DNA of 64,000 nucleotides from Chitinophaga terrae (ex Kim and Jung 2007) (GCF_900107795.1 NZ_FNRL01000004.1:62001-126000), one strand, 5' to 3'; counted from the first letter of the stretch, positions 26,286-35,179 are shown. Translations and numbers: made by a program. The notes: generated from the sequence alone by a model not told the origin.

Positions 26286-26472
26286 GGGAGTTTCACGCAA
26301 AGATGCAAAGTAGCAAAGCACGCAAAGAAATTTTTGACAGAAGCGAATTTTAAGAAGCAAAGAGAAGAGTGGGTTTATTAAACAACACAATCACTTATTC
26401 TCTTTGCCTTCTTATTTCCTTAAAAAATTTCTTTGCGTGCTTTGCTACTTTGCATCTTTGCGTGAAACTCCC
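26286..26472. repeat. Palindromic GCAAAG-repeat element, copy A
   Basis: Two arms of 50 bp (26286-26335 and 26423-26472) are exact reverse complements. Each arm holds spaced GCAAAG units (CACGCAAAGATGCAAAG and so on). Inside lies an imperfect hairpin (26351-26371 with 26392-26414) with a 20-nt apical loop. A further CTTTGCGTGAAAC unit follows at 26482-26494. The plan matches copy B at 29254-29460, so this is a repeat family rather than a single chance palindrome. As RNA it would fold into a very long stem. Confidence 0.85.
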
Positions 26473-26478
26473 TCCTCA

Positions 26479-26486
26479 TAGCTTTG
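26479..26486 (+). promoter_or_regulatory. Candidate -7 box (TAGCTTTG) for the nuclease gene
   Basis: TAGCTTTG fits TAnnTTTG, and its last five bases belong to an extra CTTTGCGTGAAAC unit of the repeat element. It lies 45 bp upstream of the nuclease ATG. Confidence 0.3.
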
Positions 26487-26531
26487 CGTGAAACAACTAA
26501 ATCGTATATTCGCGCCCGTTCGATTCGTAAT

Positions 26532-28037
26532 ATGCCACAGAGGAAAAAGAAAGGGATACAGAAGGGAAAAGGAAAAGGGAAAGGGAAACAAAATGAGGTT
26601 GGTTATAACAGTTTAGCCGTTATCGTTATACTCGCCATTGCCGCTTTTGTAGTAAGCACCTGTAACAGGCAGATCGTTACAGGCAAACGGGAGCCAGGTA
26701 CTGAGCAACCATCCTCCCCTAAAGGAAAACCCAATAAGAAAACTCACAAGAAGGAAAACAATAATAGAGCTGGTACGCAAACCAGTGCTGTTCCGCTATT
26801 GCTGAAAGAAGACTTTGAATGGGGACATAAAACCAATTACAACTCCGAAAATGTTGAGTTGAAAACGGGGCAGTGGTCTTTGAAAAATGCGGTGCTGGGT
26901 AATGGAAATGAAGATAAAAAAATAGGCAAACAATCGTTGCGGTTGCGTGATAACGGAACAGCAACCATGAACTTTGATATTAATTATTCAGGCGCTGTTA
27001 CGGTTACCGTGAAGTATGCCATGTATGGAAGCGATGAAGCAGGAGAGTGGGAGTTGTTATCTTCATCCAACAGGGGGCAGCGGTTCATAAAAGTGGGAGA
27101 AACGGTAAAGGTTGAAGCAGGGAGCCTGCGTACCGCTACATTCGTGGTGAATGCGGATGGCAACATCCGTTTCCAGGTCAGGAAAACATCCAGGGAGGGC
27201 GGCAGGATCAACCTGGATATGCTCACCGTGGAAGCAGGAGGCAAGGTAGCGGAGCCGAAACCGGGCGATAAGAAGGTAGCGGGAGATGATGATAATTTAC
27301 TGTTGGGGAATCCCAGCGGGGCAGCCAGCGACCTGGTAATGGCGAATAATTATCTCATGGATAAGGAATACTACCAGTTGTCGTATAACCGGGAGAAAGC
27401 CACGCCTAACTGGGTAAGCTGGCATGTCGACAGGCGGGACATCGGGAAAATGGGCAGGGCGAACAATTTCAGGCCGGACTTCGATCTGCCTGCCAATTGG
27501 TACCAGGTATCAGAGAACAGCTATAAAGGCAGCGGGTTTGACCGCGGGCATAATTGTCCGTCGGGCGACCGCACATTCAACAGGGCCGGCAACGAGGCCA
27601 CGTTTTTGATGAGCAACATGATCCCGCAGGCGCCGAATCATAACCAGCATTTATGGAAAAACCTGGAAGAATATACCCGGGAACTTGTAATGAAGGGCAA
27701 CGAGGTATATATCGTCATGGGCAGCTATGGAAGCGGCGGCACAGGAGCCAATGGCAGCAGCAAAAAGATCGACAGGAACAGGATAAATGTTCCTTCGCAT
27801 ATCTGGAAAGTGATCCTGGTATTGCCGGATGGAGGAAATGACCTGAAAAGGATCAGCAAACATACCCGGATCATTGCGGTGAACACTCCTAACAGGAATG
27901 ATGTGAATGCCAGGTGGTCTGCCTACCTGACTTCCATCTCCAATATTGAGCAGGCGACGGGCTATAAAATTTTTGACAAAATCCCCGACAGCGTACGCCA
28001 GGAGCTCGTTAAGAAGATCGATACAGGAGCAAATTGA
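26532..28037 (+). CDS. DNA/RNA non-specific endonuclease, membrane-anchored
   Basis: 501 residues. A very basic N-terminus with Gly-Lys repeats (KGKGKGKGK) precedes one membrane segment (about residues 28-46, SLAVIVILAIAAFVV). A beta-sandwich region, about residues 80-240, carries NADGNIRFQVRKTS. The C-terminal NUC1-type domain has the active-site motif DRGHNCPSGDRT with the catalytic His, then NMIPQAPNHNQHLWKNLE, whose Asn residues bind the metal. It should cut DNA and RNA in the periplasm or outside for nutrient uptake or defence. The start is ATG; an upstream TTG lies inside the repeat element. Confidence 0.88.
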   Translation: MPQRKKKGIQKGKGKGKGKQNEVGYNSLAVIVILAIAAFVVSTCNRQIVTGKREPGTEQPSSPKGKPNKKTHKKENNNRAGTQTSAVPLLLKEDFEWGHKTNYNSENVELKTGQWSLKNAVLGNGNEDKKIGKQSLRLRDNGTATMNFDINYSGAVTVTVKYAMYGSDEAGEWELLSSSNRGQRFIKVGETVKVEAGSLRTATFVVNADGNIRFQVRKTSREGGRINLDMLTVEAGGKVAEPKPGDKKVAGDDDNLLLGNPSGAASDLVMANNYLMDKEYYQLSYNREKATPNWVSWHVDRRDIGKMGRANNFRPDFDLPANWYQVSENSYKGSGFDRGHNCPSGDRTFNRAGNEATFLMSNMIPQAPNHNQHLWKNLEEYTRELVMKGNEVYIVMGSYGSGGTGANGSSKKIDRNRINVPSHIWKVILVLPDGGNDLKRISKHTRIIAVNTPNRNDVNARWSAYLTSISNIEQATGYKIFDKIPDSVRQELVKKIDTGAN

Positions 28038-28449
28038 GGTAGCGGGGCCGGAAAAGGTCTCCTAAAATTATTATGCAATTATGCTAATAATGTTATAAAT
28101 TGCATAAATTTGTTATATTTTTATTTAAGTAAATTGACCATAAGATCTGACAAACTAATTCTAACTAGTCCAATTTTGGCACAATTTTATTGAAAGTACC
28201 GAAGTGCTTGTAACTTATTTTCATTATTATCCGTTTATCTAGTAAATGAGAGTAATTGCATGCACTTAATAAAGTAAGTATTTAGTAAAGGTAAACCTAC
28301 AAAACGTTCGTTATTGCATGTGTAGTGCGAAGGAAGGCCGGAAGACTGGAACACGATTAAACTGAAATAATTTACTAACTATGACCGTTATTAAGCCTGC
28401 AATATTGATCGTGCAAAGCCTTAAACATTAATTATATATAACTATCTAT
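28038..28449. other. AT-rich gap upstream of a glycosyltransferase gene
   Basis: No gene was found in these 412 bp. The left part is strongly AT-rich and has a TAAATTTG -7-like box at 28105-28112. If that is the promoter of the glycosyltransferase gene, the untranslated leader would be about 330 nt, long enough for regulation, but no known riboswitch was recognised. Confidence 0.35.
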
Positions 28450-29253
28450 ATGGTTGAAAGAGTGTCGGTAGCTCTGCTTGTTACAACTTATAACTGGCCT
28501 GAAGCCCTGAAATTAGTGTTAGACAGTGTATTGGTTCAAACCGTTCTCCCGGACGAGGTGATCATCGCCGACGATGGTTCCGGAGAGGCGACCAGACAGG
28601 TGATTGAAGCATTCAGAAGAAAAACCAATATCCCGGTAAAGCACTTCTGGCATCCGGATGAAGGTTTCAGAAAAACGCAGATCATTAACCAGGCCATCAC
28701 AGGAACAGAATCAGAATATATAATCGAAATAGACGGAGATATTGTGATGCATGAACTTTTTATCAGCGATCATCTGAAGGAAGCGGAAAGAGGGTATTAT
28801 ATCAGGGGAAGCCGGGTTTTGCTGATGGAAGAAATTACAAGGGATTATCTAAAGAACGGTTTCCGCCCGGTATCCAGCTTTAGAAGAGGTATCAGGAATC
28901 GTTTTAATTCGTTGCGCCTCCCTTTCTTTGCGCCGCTGGTAATAAGGAGAACCAAACGAAGCAGGAACTGGATCGGCTGCAACTGTGCCTTCTGGAAAGA
29001 CGACTTCCTGCGCGTAAACGGCTATAACAACGAATTAAGAGGCTGGGGCCATGAAGATATTGAACTGGCAGCCAGGTTTATCAATTCCGGGTTATTGCAG
29101 AAAAAGATCAAACTGAAAGCAGTTTGTTATCACCTGCATCACCCGTATAACAGCCGCGCCCAGGAAAACATCAATTACCGTGTGTACCTCGATACCCTGA
29201 ACCGTAAAATAGCCTACTGCCGTAATGGCTATTATTGCCACGAAGCGGTTTAG
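28450..29253 (+). CDS. Glycosyltransferase family 2 with C-terminal galactosyltransferase-like region
   Basis: 267 residues, a soluble GT-A enzyme. The N-terminal part has LLVTTYNWPEALKLVL and IIADDGSG, then the metal-binding IEIDGDIV. The C-terminal part contains NWIGCNCAFWKDDFLRVNGY and GWGHEDIELAARF, the Glyco_transf_7C region with the likely catalytic acid in HEDIE. Proteins of this build often add sugars to lipopolysaccharide or capsule. The acceptor is unknown. Its stop codon abuts the palindromic element, across which lies the convergent MsbA-like gene. Confidence 0.88.
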   Translation: MVERVSVALLVTTYNWPEALKLVLDSVLVQTVLPDEVIIADDGSGEATRQVIEAFRRKTNIPVKHFWHPDEGFRKTQIINQAITGTESEYIIEIDGDIVMHELFISDHLKEAERGYYIRGSRVLLMEEITRDYLKNGFRPVSSFRRGIRNRFNSLRLPFFAPLVIRRTKRSRNWIGCNCAFWKDDFLRVNGYNNELRGWGHEDIELAARFINSGLLQKKIKLKAVCYHLHHPYNSRAQENINYRVYLDTLNRKIAYCRNGYYCHEAV

Positions 29254-29460
29254 TTTCACGCAAAGGGGCTGAAAGCGGAGTTTCACGCAAAGAGGCAAAG
29301 ACGCAAAGACGCAAAGAATTTATATTAAGAAAAGTAAGGAAGCAAAGAGAGCGAAGATTGTGTTAATCTTCGCTCTCTTTGCTTCCTAAAAAAAATTCTT
29401 TGCGTCTTTGCGTCTTTGCCTCTTTGCGTGAAACTCCGCTTTCAGCCCCTCTGCGTGAAA
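29254..29460. repeat. Palindromic GCAAAG-repeat element, copy B
   Basis: Outer arms of 68 bp (29254-29321 and 29393-29460) are reverse complements with a single mismatch; each contains GCAAAGACGCAAAGACGCAAAG tandem units, here given only by period: 7 bp. Inside is a perfect 22-bp hairpin (29338-29359 with 29365-29386) with a 5-nt loop. The element starts on the base after the glycosyltransferase stop codon and ends on the base before the stop codon of the MsbA-like gene, so it makes up the whole convergent gap. It may end transcription from both sides or protect both mRNA ends. Confidence 0.88.
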
Positions 29461-31281
29461 TCAACTCGCGAAGGTTTGCATTTCGATCAATCGCTTATAA
29501 ACGCCGTTGTTGTTCAGCAGTTCCTGGTGGGTGCCCTGTTCGATGATCCTGCCGTTGTCCAGCACTACGATGATATCGGCGTTTTGGATGGTGCTCAGGC
29601 GGTGCGCGATAACCAGGGAAGTACGGTTCTTCATCAGGTTGTTCAGGGCTTCCTGTACCATCTTTTCAGACTCTGTGTCCAGAGCGGAGGTAGCTTCATC
29701 CAGCAGCATCAGCGGCGGGTTGCTTAATACGGCGCGTGCAATACAGATACGTTGTCTTTGCCCCCCGGATAATTTTGAACCTTTATCGCCAATATTGGTT
29801 TCATATCCCTGCTCCGTATTCATAATAAAATCGTGGGCATTTGCGATCCTTGCCGCTGCTTCTACTTCTGCCTGGGTGGCATCCGGTTTGGCGAAAGCTA
29901 TATTGTTGAATATTGAATCGTTGAAAAGGATGGATTCCTGGTTCACTATTCCCATCATCGAACGGAGCGACTCCATGGTCACATCTTTGATATTATGCCC
30001 GTCGAACAGGACAGCGCCTGAGTTGGGGTCCATGAACCGGGGGATGAGGTCCATCAGGGTGGATTTACCGCCGCCGGAAGGGCCTACCAGCGCTACAGAA
30101 GCGCCTTTGGGAATAGTCAGGTTAACATCTTTCAGGATAGCTTTTTCCGCGTAAGAGAAGTTGATATTCTCGAAACGGATCGCTTCCTTGAATTCCGTTA
30201 ATGTTATTGCATTAGGAGCATTCACTACTTTCGATTTCTCATCTATCAGCTGTAAAACCCTTTCACCTGCTGCGATACCGGAGTGGATGTTGGTAAACGC
30301 GCCTGAAATAGCTTTTGCAGGGCGCATGATCTGGGAGAAGAGGGCAATGTAAACCACGAACGTGGAACCGCTCATATTCCCTTCATTGTTGATGATCAGG
30401 GAACCGCCGTAATAAACGATGCAGGCAACCATTAATACGCCAAGGGTTTCGGAAACCGGCGAGGCCAGTTGCTGGCGTTTAGCCATGGAACGGGTGATCT
30501 TGGAATACTTCTGGTTTTGTTTATCGAAACGATCTGTAATGAAGTTGACAGCGTTGAATGCTTTGATGATCCTGATGCCGTTCAGCGCTTCATCCAGGTA
30601 GCTGATCATCAGGCCGTAGGTTTCGTGCGAGGCAGTTGCTTCTTCTCTCAATCTTCTAACAATCCTTGAAATAAGCAGGCCGGCTACGGGGATCACCAAC
30701 ATAGCCATCAAAGTAAGTTTATAGGAGATCACGAACAGCATTACCAGGTAAGCCAGGAGGGTAGCAGGTTCTTTGATCAGGACCTGCAGTGTGGCGGTAA
30801 CGGTATATTGAACGGTTTGTACATCGGAAGCGATCTTCGAAATAATGTCTCCTTTCCTTTCGTTGCTGAAATAACCAAGATGAAGGTTCATTACGTTGTT
30901 AAACACAGAACGGCGCAGGTTTAACAAGGTTTGGATACGAAGGCTCTCCATAGTCCGGTCGGCGAAATAACGGAACAGGTTTCCCAATAACACCGAAGTG
31001 GCAATACCCATACATACGAACGCAAGACTTTTCATCCTGCCGTATTTCACAGCGATCAGCGTAGAATAGTGTTTAAAAACATCGAAGATGGCGAAATAAT
31101 TATCGGGCATCGCTGCTACCTTGCCTCCTCCGTTATTGGAAAATAAGGTATCAAGCAATGGGGCAAGTAATGCCAGGTTCAATGTACTGAAAAGAACGGC
31201 CAGCAGGGTACAAAAAAGGTATGGTAAGGCAAATTTGTTAATAGGTTTGGCGAAAGATAAAAGTCGGAAGTACGTCTTCAT
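29461..31281 (-). CDS. ABC transporter, fused permease and ATPase (MsbA-like)
   Basis: 606 residues from the ATG of MKTYFRLLSF. The first about 340 residues are a six-helix ABC exporter domain, and the rest the ATPase: Walker A GPSGGGKST, signature LSGGQRQR, Walker B LMLLDEATSALD and the H-loop IAHRLST. Half-transporters of this type form homodimers; MsbA flips lipid A-core across the inner membrane, and the closeness of a glycosyltransferase fits an envelope-lipid role, but drug or peptide export cannot be excluded. An upstream terminator at 31326 means it probably has its own promoter within a gap of under 50 bp, or depends on readthrough. Confidence 0.9.
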   Translation of the reverse strand: MKTYFRLLSFAKPINKFALPYLFCTLLAVLFSTLNLALLAPLLDTLFSNNGGGKVAAMPDNYFAIFDVFKHYSTLIAVKYGRMKSLAFVCMGIATSVLLGNLFRYFADRTMESLRIQTLLNLRRSVFNNVMNLHLGYFSNERKGDIISKIASDVQTVQYTVTATLQVLIKEPATLLAYLVMLFVISYKLTLMAMLVIPVAGLLISRIVRRLREEATASHETYGLMISYLDEALNGIRIIKAFNAVNFITDRFDKQNQKYSKITRSMAKRQQLASPVSETLGVLMVACIVYYGGSLIINNEGNMSGSTFVVYIALFSQIMRPAKAISGAFTNIHSGIAAGERVLQLIDEKSKVVNAPNAITLTEFKEAIRFENINFSYAEKAILKDVNLTIPKGASVALVGPSGGGKSTLMDLIPRFMDPNSGAVLFDGHNIKDVTMESLRSMMGIVNQESILFNDSIFNNIAFAKPDATQAEVEAAARIANAHDFIMNTEQGYETNIGDKGSKLSGGQRQRICIARAVLSNPPLMLLDEATSALDTESEKMVQEALNNLMKNRTSLVIAHRLSTIQNADIIVVLDNGRIIEQGTHQELLNNNGVYKRLIEMQTFAS

Positions 31282-31325
31282 ATTTGTTAAATGTCGTGCT
31301 ATGATCAATCAGGTGTTACGTACAT

Positions 31326-31357
31326 AAAAAAGAACCGCACCGATGCTGATGCGGTTC
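31326..31357 (-). terminator. Terminator on the minus strand upstream of the MsbA-like gene
   Basis: Read on the minus strand: GAACCGCA, 10-nt loop, TGCGGTTC, then TTTTTT. It would end transcripts coming from the sulfatase gene, whose stop codon is about 220 bp away. Confidence 0.75.
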
Positions 31358-31576
31358 CTTAAGGCTTTAATTACTTATATTTCAATAACTTAAAAGCAAT
31401 ATTATTCGTCACACCTTCCAGTAGCCATCCAATGGCAATCGGGGGGCAAAAATAGCCACTTTTGCCGGAATTGACAAAAGATTTGCAGTACCAGCGGAAC
31501 TTTTGACGTATCTGTGTATCTTTTTTCCGCCAGGTAATTGCTTCCCGGTAATTAAACGAATTGGAAAGCCTGGTTG

Positions 31577-33112
31577 TTACTCTGCTTCCAAAATTTTTAA
31601 CGCCGCCGTATCCTTGTATTGGATCATCAGTTGTTTTAATTTCTCTTTCAGCGCCGCAGTCGTTTTTTCCATTCCTTTCTGCCCGTAAATATTATTCACC
31701 TGGTGCGGATCTTTTTTCAGGTCATACAGTTCCCAGCTTTTGCCGGGGTTGTAAAACCTGACAAGCGTATACCGGGCGGTGCGGATGCCAAAGTGAGGGT
31801 AAACATGATGAGGCTGGGGGAACTCATAGTAATGATAATACACTTCTTTCCTCCAGTTCTTCTTGTCGCCGCCCGGTTTTACCAGTGGCAGGAAAGACGT
31901 GCCCTGTATATCGGCCGGCGGTTTTACGCCTGCAAGATCGAGGATGGTTGGCGCCCAGTCGATGTTCGCCATTAATTCATTGACCTGCGTTCCTGGTTTG
32001 ATCACTCCCGGATACCGGATAACGAAAGGCGTTTTCAGCGATTCTTCATATATGAACCTCTTATCGAACCAGCCATGTTCTCCCATATAAAAGCCCTGGT
32101 CGGAGGCATAGATCACGACAGTGTTCTCGGCCAGCCCGTTTTTGTCGAGGTAGGCAAGTATTTCGCCTATGTTGCGGTCGAGCGAGCGGGCGGTCGACAG
32201 GTAATCGCGGAGGTAGCGCTGGTATTTCCATTCTACCAATGCTTCTCCTGCCAGCTTTTTTTCGTCAAATTCTTTACTTACCTTATTCTCGTAGTAGTTT
32301 TCAAACACCCGGCGTTGTTCCGGCGTAAACCTGCCATAGATGCCTTTTTCGTAGTTGGCATGCACTTTCAGGTCTTCTTTCAGGCGCATGGTTTTATCGA
32401 TGGTCATGTCCTGGTTCTGAGCGGCTTCCCTGTTCCGGTAGTTATCCCGGAACGTTGGAGGCAGTGGGAAGGTGATATGATCATAGGCGCCCAGGTCCTG
32501 CAGGTCGGGCAGCCATTCGCGGTGCGTAGCTTTTTCGCCTACTACCAGGAAAAACGGCTTCGAAGTATCGCGGTTTTTCAGCCAGTTCAGCGACATGCCG
32601 GTGATCAGGTTGGTAACATAGCCTTCCATTCTCACCGTATCTTTCGGGCCAATGAAATCGGGGTTGTAGTATTGTCCCTGCCCGTTCAGTATCCGCCAGA
32701 AATCAAATCCCTTGGGCAGGTTACCCAGGTGCCATTTGCCTATCCAGGCGGTCTGGTAGCCATGCTGCTGTAATAATGCAGGGAAGAGCTGCTGGTTTAC
32801 ATCAAACCGTTGCTCGTTCAGCGGGTAGCCGTTGATATGAGAGTATTTGCCGGTAAGCAATGTGGCGCGGCTGGGGCCACAGATGGAATTTGTTACCAGC
32901 GCATTGTTAAACCGGGCGCCCTGCTTCGCTATCCTGTCAATGTTGGGCGTTTGCACCTGTTTATTGCCATAAGCGCTGATGGCCTGGTAGGCATGATCGT
33001 CGGAAAAAATAAATATGATATTAGGTCGTTTTGGTTGTTGGGCGTAGCTTCCTGCTGCCAATAGCAACAGCAGTACCCAGGTTTTCTTCAGGCCGCCCGC
33101 AGAGATTTTCAT
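31577..33112 (-). CDS. Secreted sulfatase (type I, formylglycine-dependent)
   Basis: 511 residues with signal peptide MKISAGGLKKTWVLLLLLAA. Near the N-terminus NIIFIFSDDHAYQ supplies the Asp pair for calcium, and SICGPSRATLLTGKY is the sulfatase signature with the Cys that is converted to formylglycine by a maturase (not seen in this window). HGWFDKRFIYEES and later DWAPTILDLAG are also typical. It resembles N-acetylglucosamine-6-sulfatase or heparan/mucin sulfatases that act in the periplasm on sulfated glycans; specificity is not decided by sequence reading. No SusCD pair lies beside it, so it is not part of an obvious polysaccharide locus. Start ATG at 33112. Confidence 0.92.
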   Translation of the reverse strand: MKISAGGLKKTWVLLLLLAAGSYAQQPKRPNIIFIFSDDHAYQAISAYGNKQVQTPNIDRIAKQGARFNNALVTNSICGPSRATLLTGKYSHINGYPLNEQRFDVNQQLFPALLQQHGYQTAWIGKWHLGNLPKGFDFWRILNGQGQYYNPDFIGPKDTVRMEGYVTNLITGMSLNWLKNRDTSKPFFLVVGEKATHREWLPDLQDLGAYDHITFPLPPTFRDNYRNREAAQNQDMTIDKTMRLKEDLKVHANYEKGIYGRFTPEQRRVFENYYENKVSKEFDEKKLAGEALVEWKYQRYLRDYLSTARSLDRNIGEILAYLDKNGLAENTVVIYASDQGFYMGEHGWFDKRFIYEESLKTPFVIRYPGVIKPGTQVNELMANIDWAPTILDLAGVKPPADIQGTSFLPLVKPGGDKKNWRKEVYYHYYEFPQPHHVYPHFGIRTARYTLVRFYNPGKSWELYDLKKDPHQVNNIYGQKGMEKTTAALKEKLKQLMIQYKDTAALKILEAE

Positions 33113-33382
33113 GTTCAATGTTTTTAGGCAGAAAAATAATTGTTGATAGCTGATGTTTGTGTCAATGTTCCCGTTGCAGAACCAAGATAGAACATTCCGC
33201 TGTTATTTTATTATCTTTTACCGGCTGTTGCCGGCCGTTCGCTGAAACTCAGTATAGGCGTGGCAGTTAGGCAACGGGCTCGTGATACCGGCAAAAGAAA
33301 TAGGGGGATAATTGTTGAGGAATTAAAAAATAATCTCAGTATCTTAGTAATACCTTGTTTGTTAATATTAGAACCACGTTTT

Positions 33383-34039
33383 ATGAGTACTGGAAACCCG
33401 GAGAGTCATCAGAAACTGGCAGCCGTTATCGTGGCGCATCCTGACGATGAAACGTTATGGGCAGGAGGTACAATGCTCTATCACCAGAACTGGAACTGGG
33501 TAGTGGTGAGCTTGTGCAGGGCCGGGGATGCGGACAGAGCCCCCAAATTTTTCAAAGTATTAAACGCGTATAAAGCAAAAGGAGTCATAGGAGATATGAA
33601 CGATGGCCCGGAACAGGCGCCATTGGACCCGGAAGCAGTAGAGCAGCAAATATTGGATCTTTTACCAGCTCAGCATTATGATCTGATCGTTACACATCAC
33701 CCGCACGGGGAATATACCCGTCATTTACGGCATGAAGAAACCAGCCTGGCAGTTATTAATTTATGGAAGAAAGGAAAGATAGACGCCGATGAACTATGGG
33801 TGTTTGCATACGAAGACGGGATGAGGGCTTATTACCCGGAAGCAATACCGGAAGCAACAATTTACCACGTTTTAGATAAGGAGATCTGGCAGCATAAATA
33901 TGCGTTGATGACCGAAACTTATGGCTTTAAGACGGATAGCTGGGAAGCTGCCACAACGCCAACCGCCGAATCGTTCTGGTGTTTTTCGCACCCCGATGAG
34001 GCTATGCAATGGCTTAACAGTTTATCACGAGAACCATGA
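33383..34039 (+). CDS. PIG-L family deacetylase
   Basis: 218 residues from the ATG of MSTGNPESHQ. The zinc site is AHPDDE near residue 18, with the third ligand probably in THHPHGEYTRHLRHEE. Members remove N-acetyl groups from sugars, for example GlcNAc-malate (BshB) or GlcNAc-phosphatidylinositol. The end overlaps the next gene, a GT4 glycosyltransferase, by 4 bp (ATGA), so the two are translationally coupled. That pairing recalls bacillithiol synthesis (BshB with BshA), but the GT here does not look like BshA and a GH-like gene follows, so another amino-sugar glycoconjugate is more likely. Confidence 0.88.
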   Translation: MSTGNPESHQKLAAVIVAHPDDETLWAGGTMLYHQNWNWVVVSLCRAGDADRAPKFFKVLNAYKAKGVIGDMNDGPEQAPLDPEAVEQQILDLLPAQHYDLIVTHHPHGEYTRHLRHEETSLAVINLWKKGKIDADELWVFAYEDGMRAYYPEAIPEATIYHVLDKEIWQHKYALMTETYGFKTDSWEAATTPTAESFWCFSHPDEAMQWLNSLSREP

Positions 34040-35178
34040 AAGTATTATTGATGTACGACTATCCTCCGGGACCAGGAGGACTTTCCACGCAAGGCGACCT
34101 GTTGTTCCAGGGTCTGAAATCCATAGGGGTTGAAGTGCATGCAGCACACTACGACTCTCCACTTGAAAAGGAATGGTATTACCGGAATTTCCAGCCGGAT
34201 GTAGCAGTAGGGGTAGGGTATTGGGGCTATACTCCCCAGCTCGTATTGCATCCCCAGAAATTTGGTATACTCCCCGTACCATGGCTGCTAGCAGATGGTT
34301 ATGTCGCCAATTACCAGGATGTGCTGAATAAACTGCCGCTGATCCTGGTTACCTCGGCATGGGTGAAAGAAATGTACATAAGGGACGGTATCAATGGCGA
34401 TAACATTGAAATATTACCTATAGGCTGCAACACCTGCAGCTTCGCCCCTGTATCGCGCGATCATCCAAAAGTACAGGAAATAAGGGCCTCCCTGGGTATT
34501 GAGCCAGATGAACTGATGCTCCTGACCATTGGAGGCGACGCCTGCTCCAAGGGCGCCAGGGAAGTAATGCAGGCCCTGGCCGAACTGAAAGACAAAGTGC
34601 CTAAATACAAATATGTTTGCAAGGTATGGCCGCAGCAACGTACAGCCGTTCAGAATGAGCTGGATAAAGCCCTGGCCGAAGACCTGGGATTGCAGGACAA
34701 AGTACGTTATGTTACCAGCGTTATTTCGCGAAGTGAAATGCCTTACCTCATCAATGCCTGTGATATTTATGTAGGCCCATCCCGCCTGGAAGGATTCGGG
34801 ATGACGCAGGTGGAAGCCAGCGCCTGCGAGAAACCGGTGATAGGAATAAAGGCTATGGGCATGCTGGATACGCTGGTGCATGAAGAAACCGCTTTACTGG
34901 CCGATGTAGAAGAACATATCATTGTAAAAGAAGTGACGCTGGGCGCTGAGGCAGGTTATAAAGATGGTCGCAAAATTGTATTCGATACTCCAAGAACGGT
35001 CGACTACCGGGCGAAAGTAAGCGATATACAAACGCATTTGTACAAACTGATGAATGATATCGCTTATGCCAATAGGCTGGGAAAAGCCGGCAGGCAAAGG
35101 GTTTTGGAGAAGTTTGATTACAGGGAGGTAGCCAGGCAGTTTGTGAAACTGATCAATACGCGGTTAAATATTTACTGA
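34036..35178 (+). CDS. Glycosyltransferase family 4
   Basis: 380 residues, GT-B fold, cytoplasmic. The N-terminal acceptor domain begins with MKVLLMYDYPPGPGGLSTQG, and the C-terminal nucleotide-sugar domain carries PSRLEGFGMTQVEASACEKP, the E-x7-E signature of retaining GT4 enzymes. Start ATG at 34036 overlaps the PIG-L deacetylase stop codon, and the next gene starts 1 bp after this one ends. It therefore works with a deacetylase and a GH100-like protein in one operon; donor and acceptor are unknown. Confidence 0.9.
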   Translation: MKVLLMYDYPPGPGGLSTQGDLLFQGLKSIGVEVHAAHYDSPLEKEWYYRNFQPDVAVGVGYWGYTPQLVLHPQKFGILPVPWLLADGYVANYQDVLNKLPLILVTSAWVKEMYIRDGINGDNIEILPIGCNTCSFAPVSRDHPKVQEIRASLGIEPDELMLLTIGGDACSKGAREVMQALAELKDKVPKYKYVCKVWPQQRTAVQNELDKALAEDLGLQDKVRYVTSVISRSEMPYLINACDIYVGPSRLEGFGMTQVEASACEKPVIGIKAMGMLDTLVHEETALLADVEEHIIVKEVTLGAEAGYKDGRKIVFDTPRTVDYRAKVSDIQTHLYKLMNDIAYANRLGKAGRQRVLEKFDYREVARQFVKLINTRLNIY

Positions 35179-35179
35179 G

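Noticed and set aside
26286-26472. CRISPR array reading of the spaced GCAAAG units
   Set aside because: Units are 6-8 bp at 7-10-bp period within an inverted repeat; there are no 20-50-bp repeats with unique spacers and no cas genes.
31358-31576. Open minus-strand stretch ending in EGVTNNIAFKLLKYK before the sulfatase gene end
   Set aside because: The frame stays open for about 60 codons but has no start codon in a sensible place and no recognisable family; I treat it as chance or as a relic.
33260-33382. GTG-initiated 41-residue extension of the PIG-L deacetylase
   Set aside because: The extension is not similar to family members; the ATG at 33383 puts the AHPDDE motif at the usual distance from the N-terminus.
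33383-35178. Bacillithiol synthesis genes bshB-bshA
   Set aside because: The pairing is suggestive, but the GT4 N-terminus does not look like BshA, no BshC is present, and a GH100-like gene belongs to the same operon.
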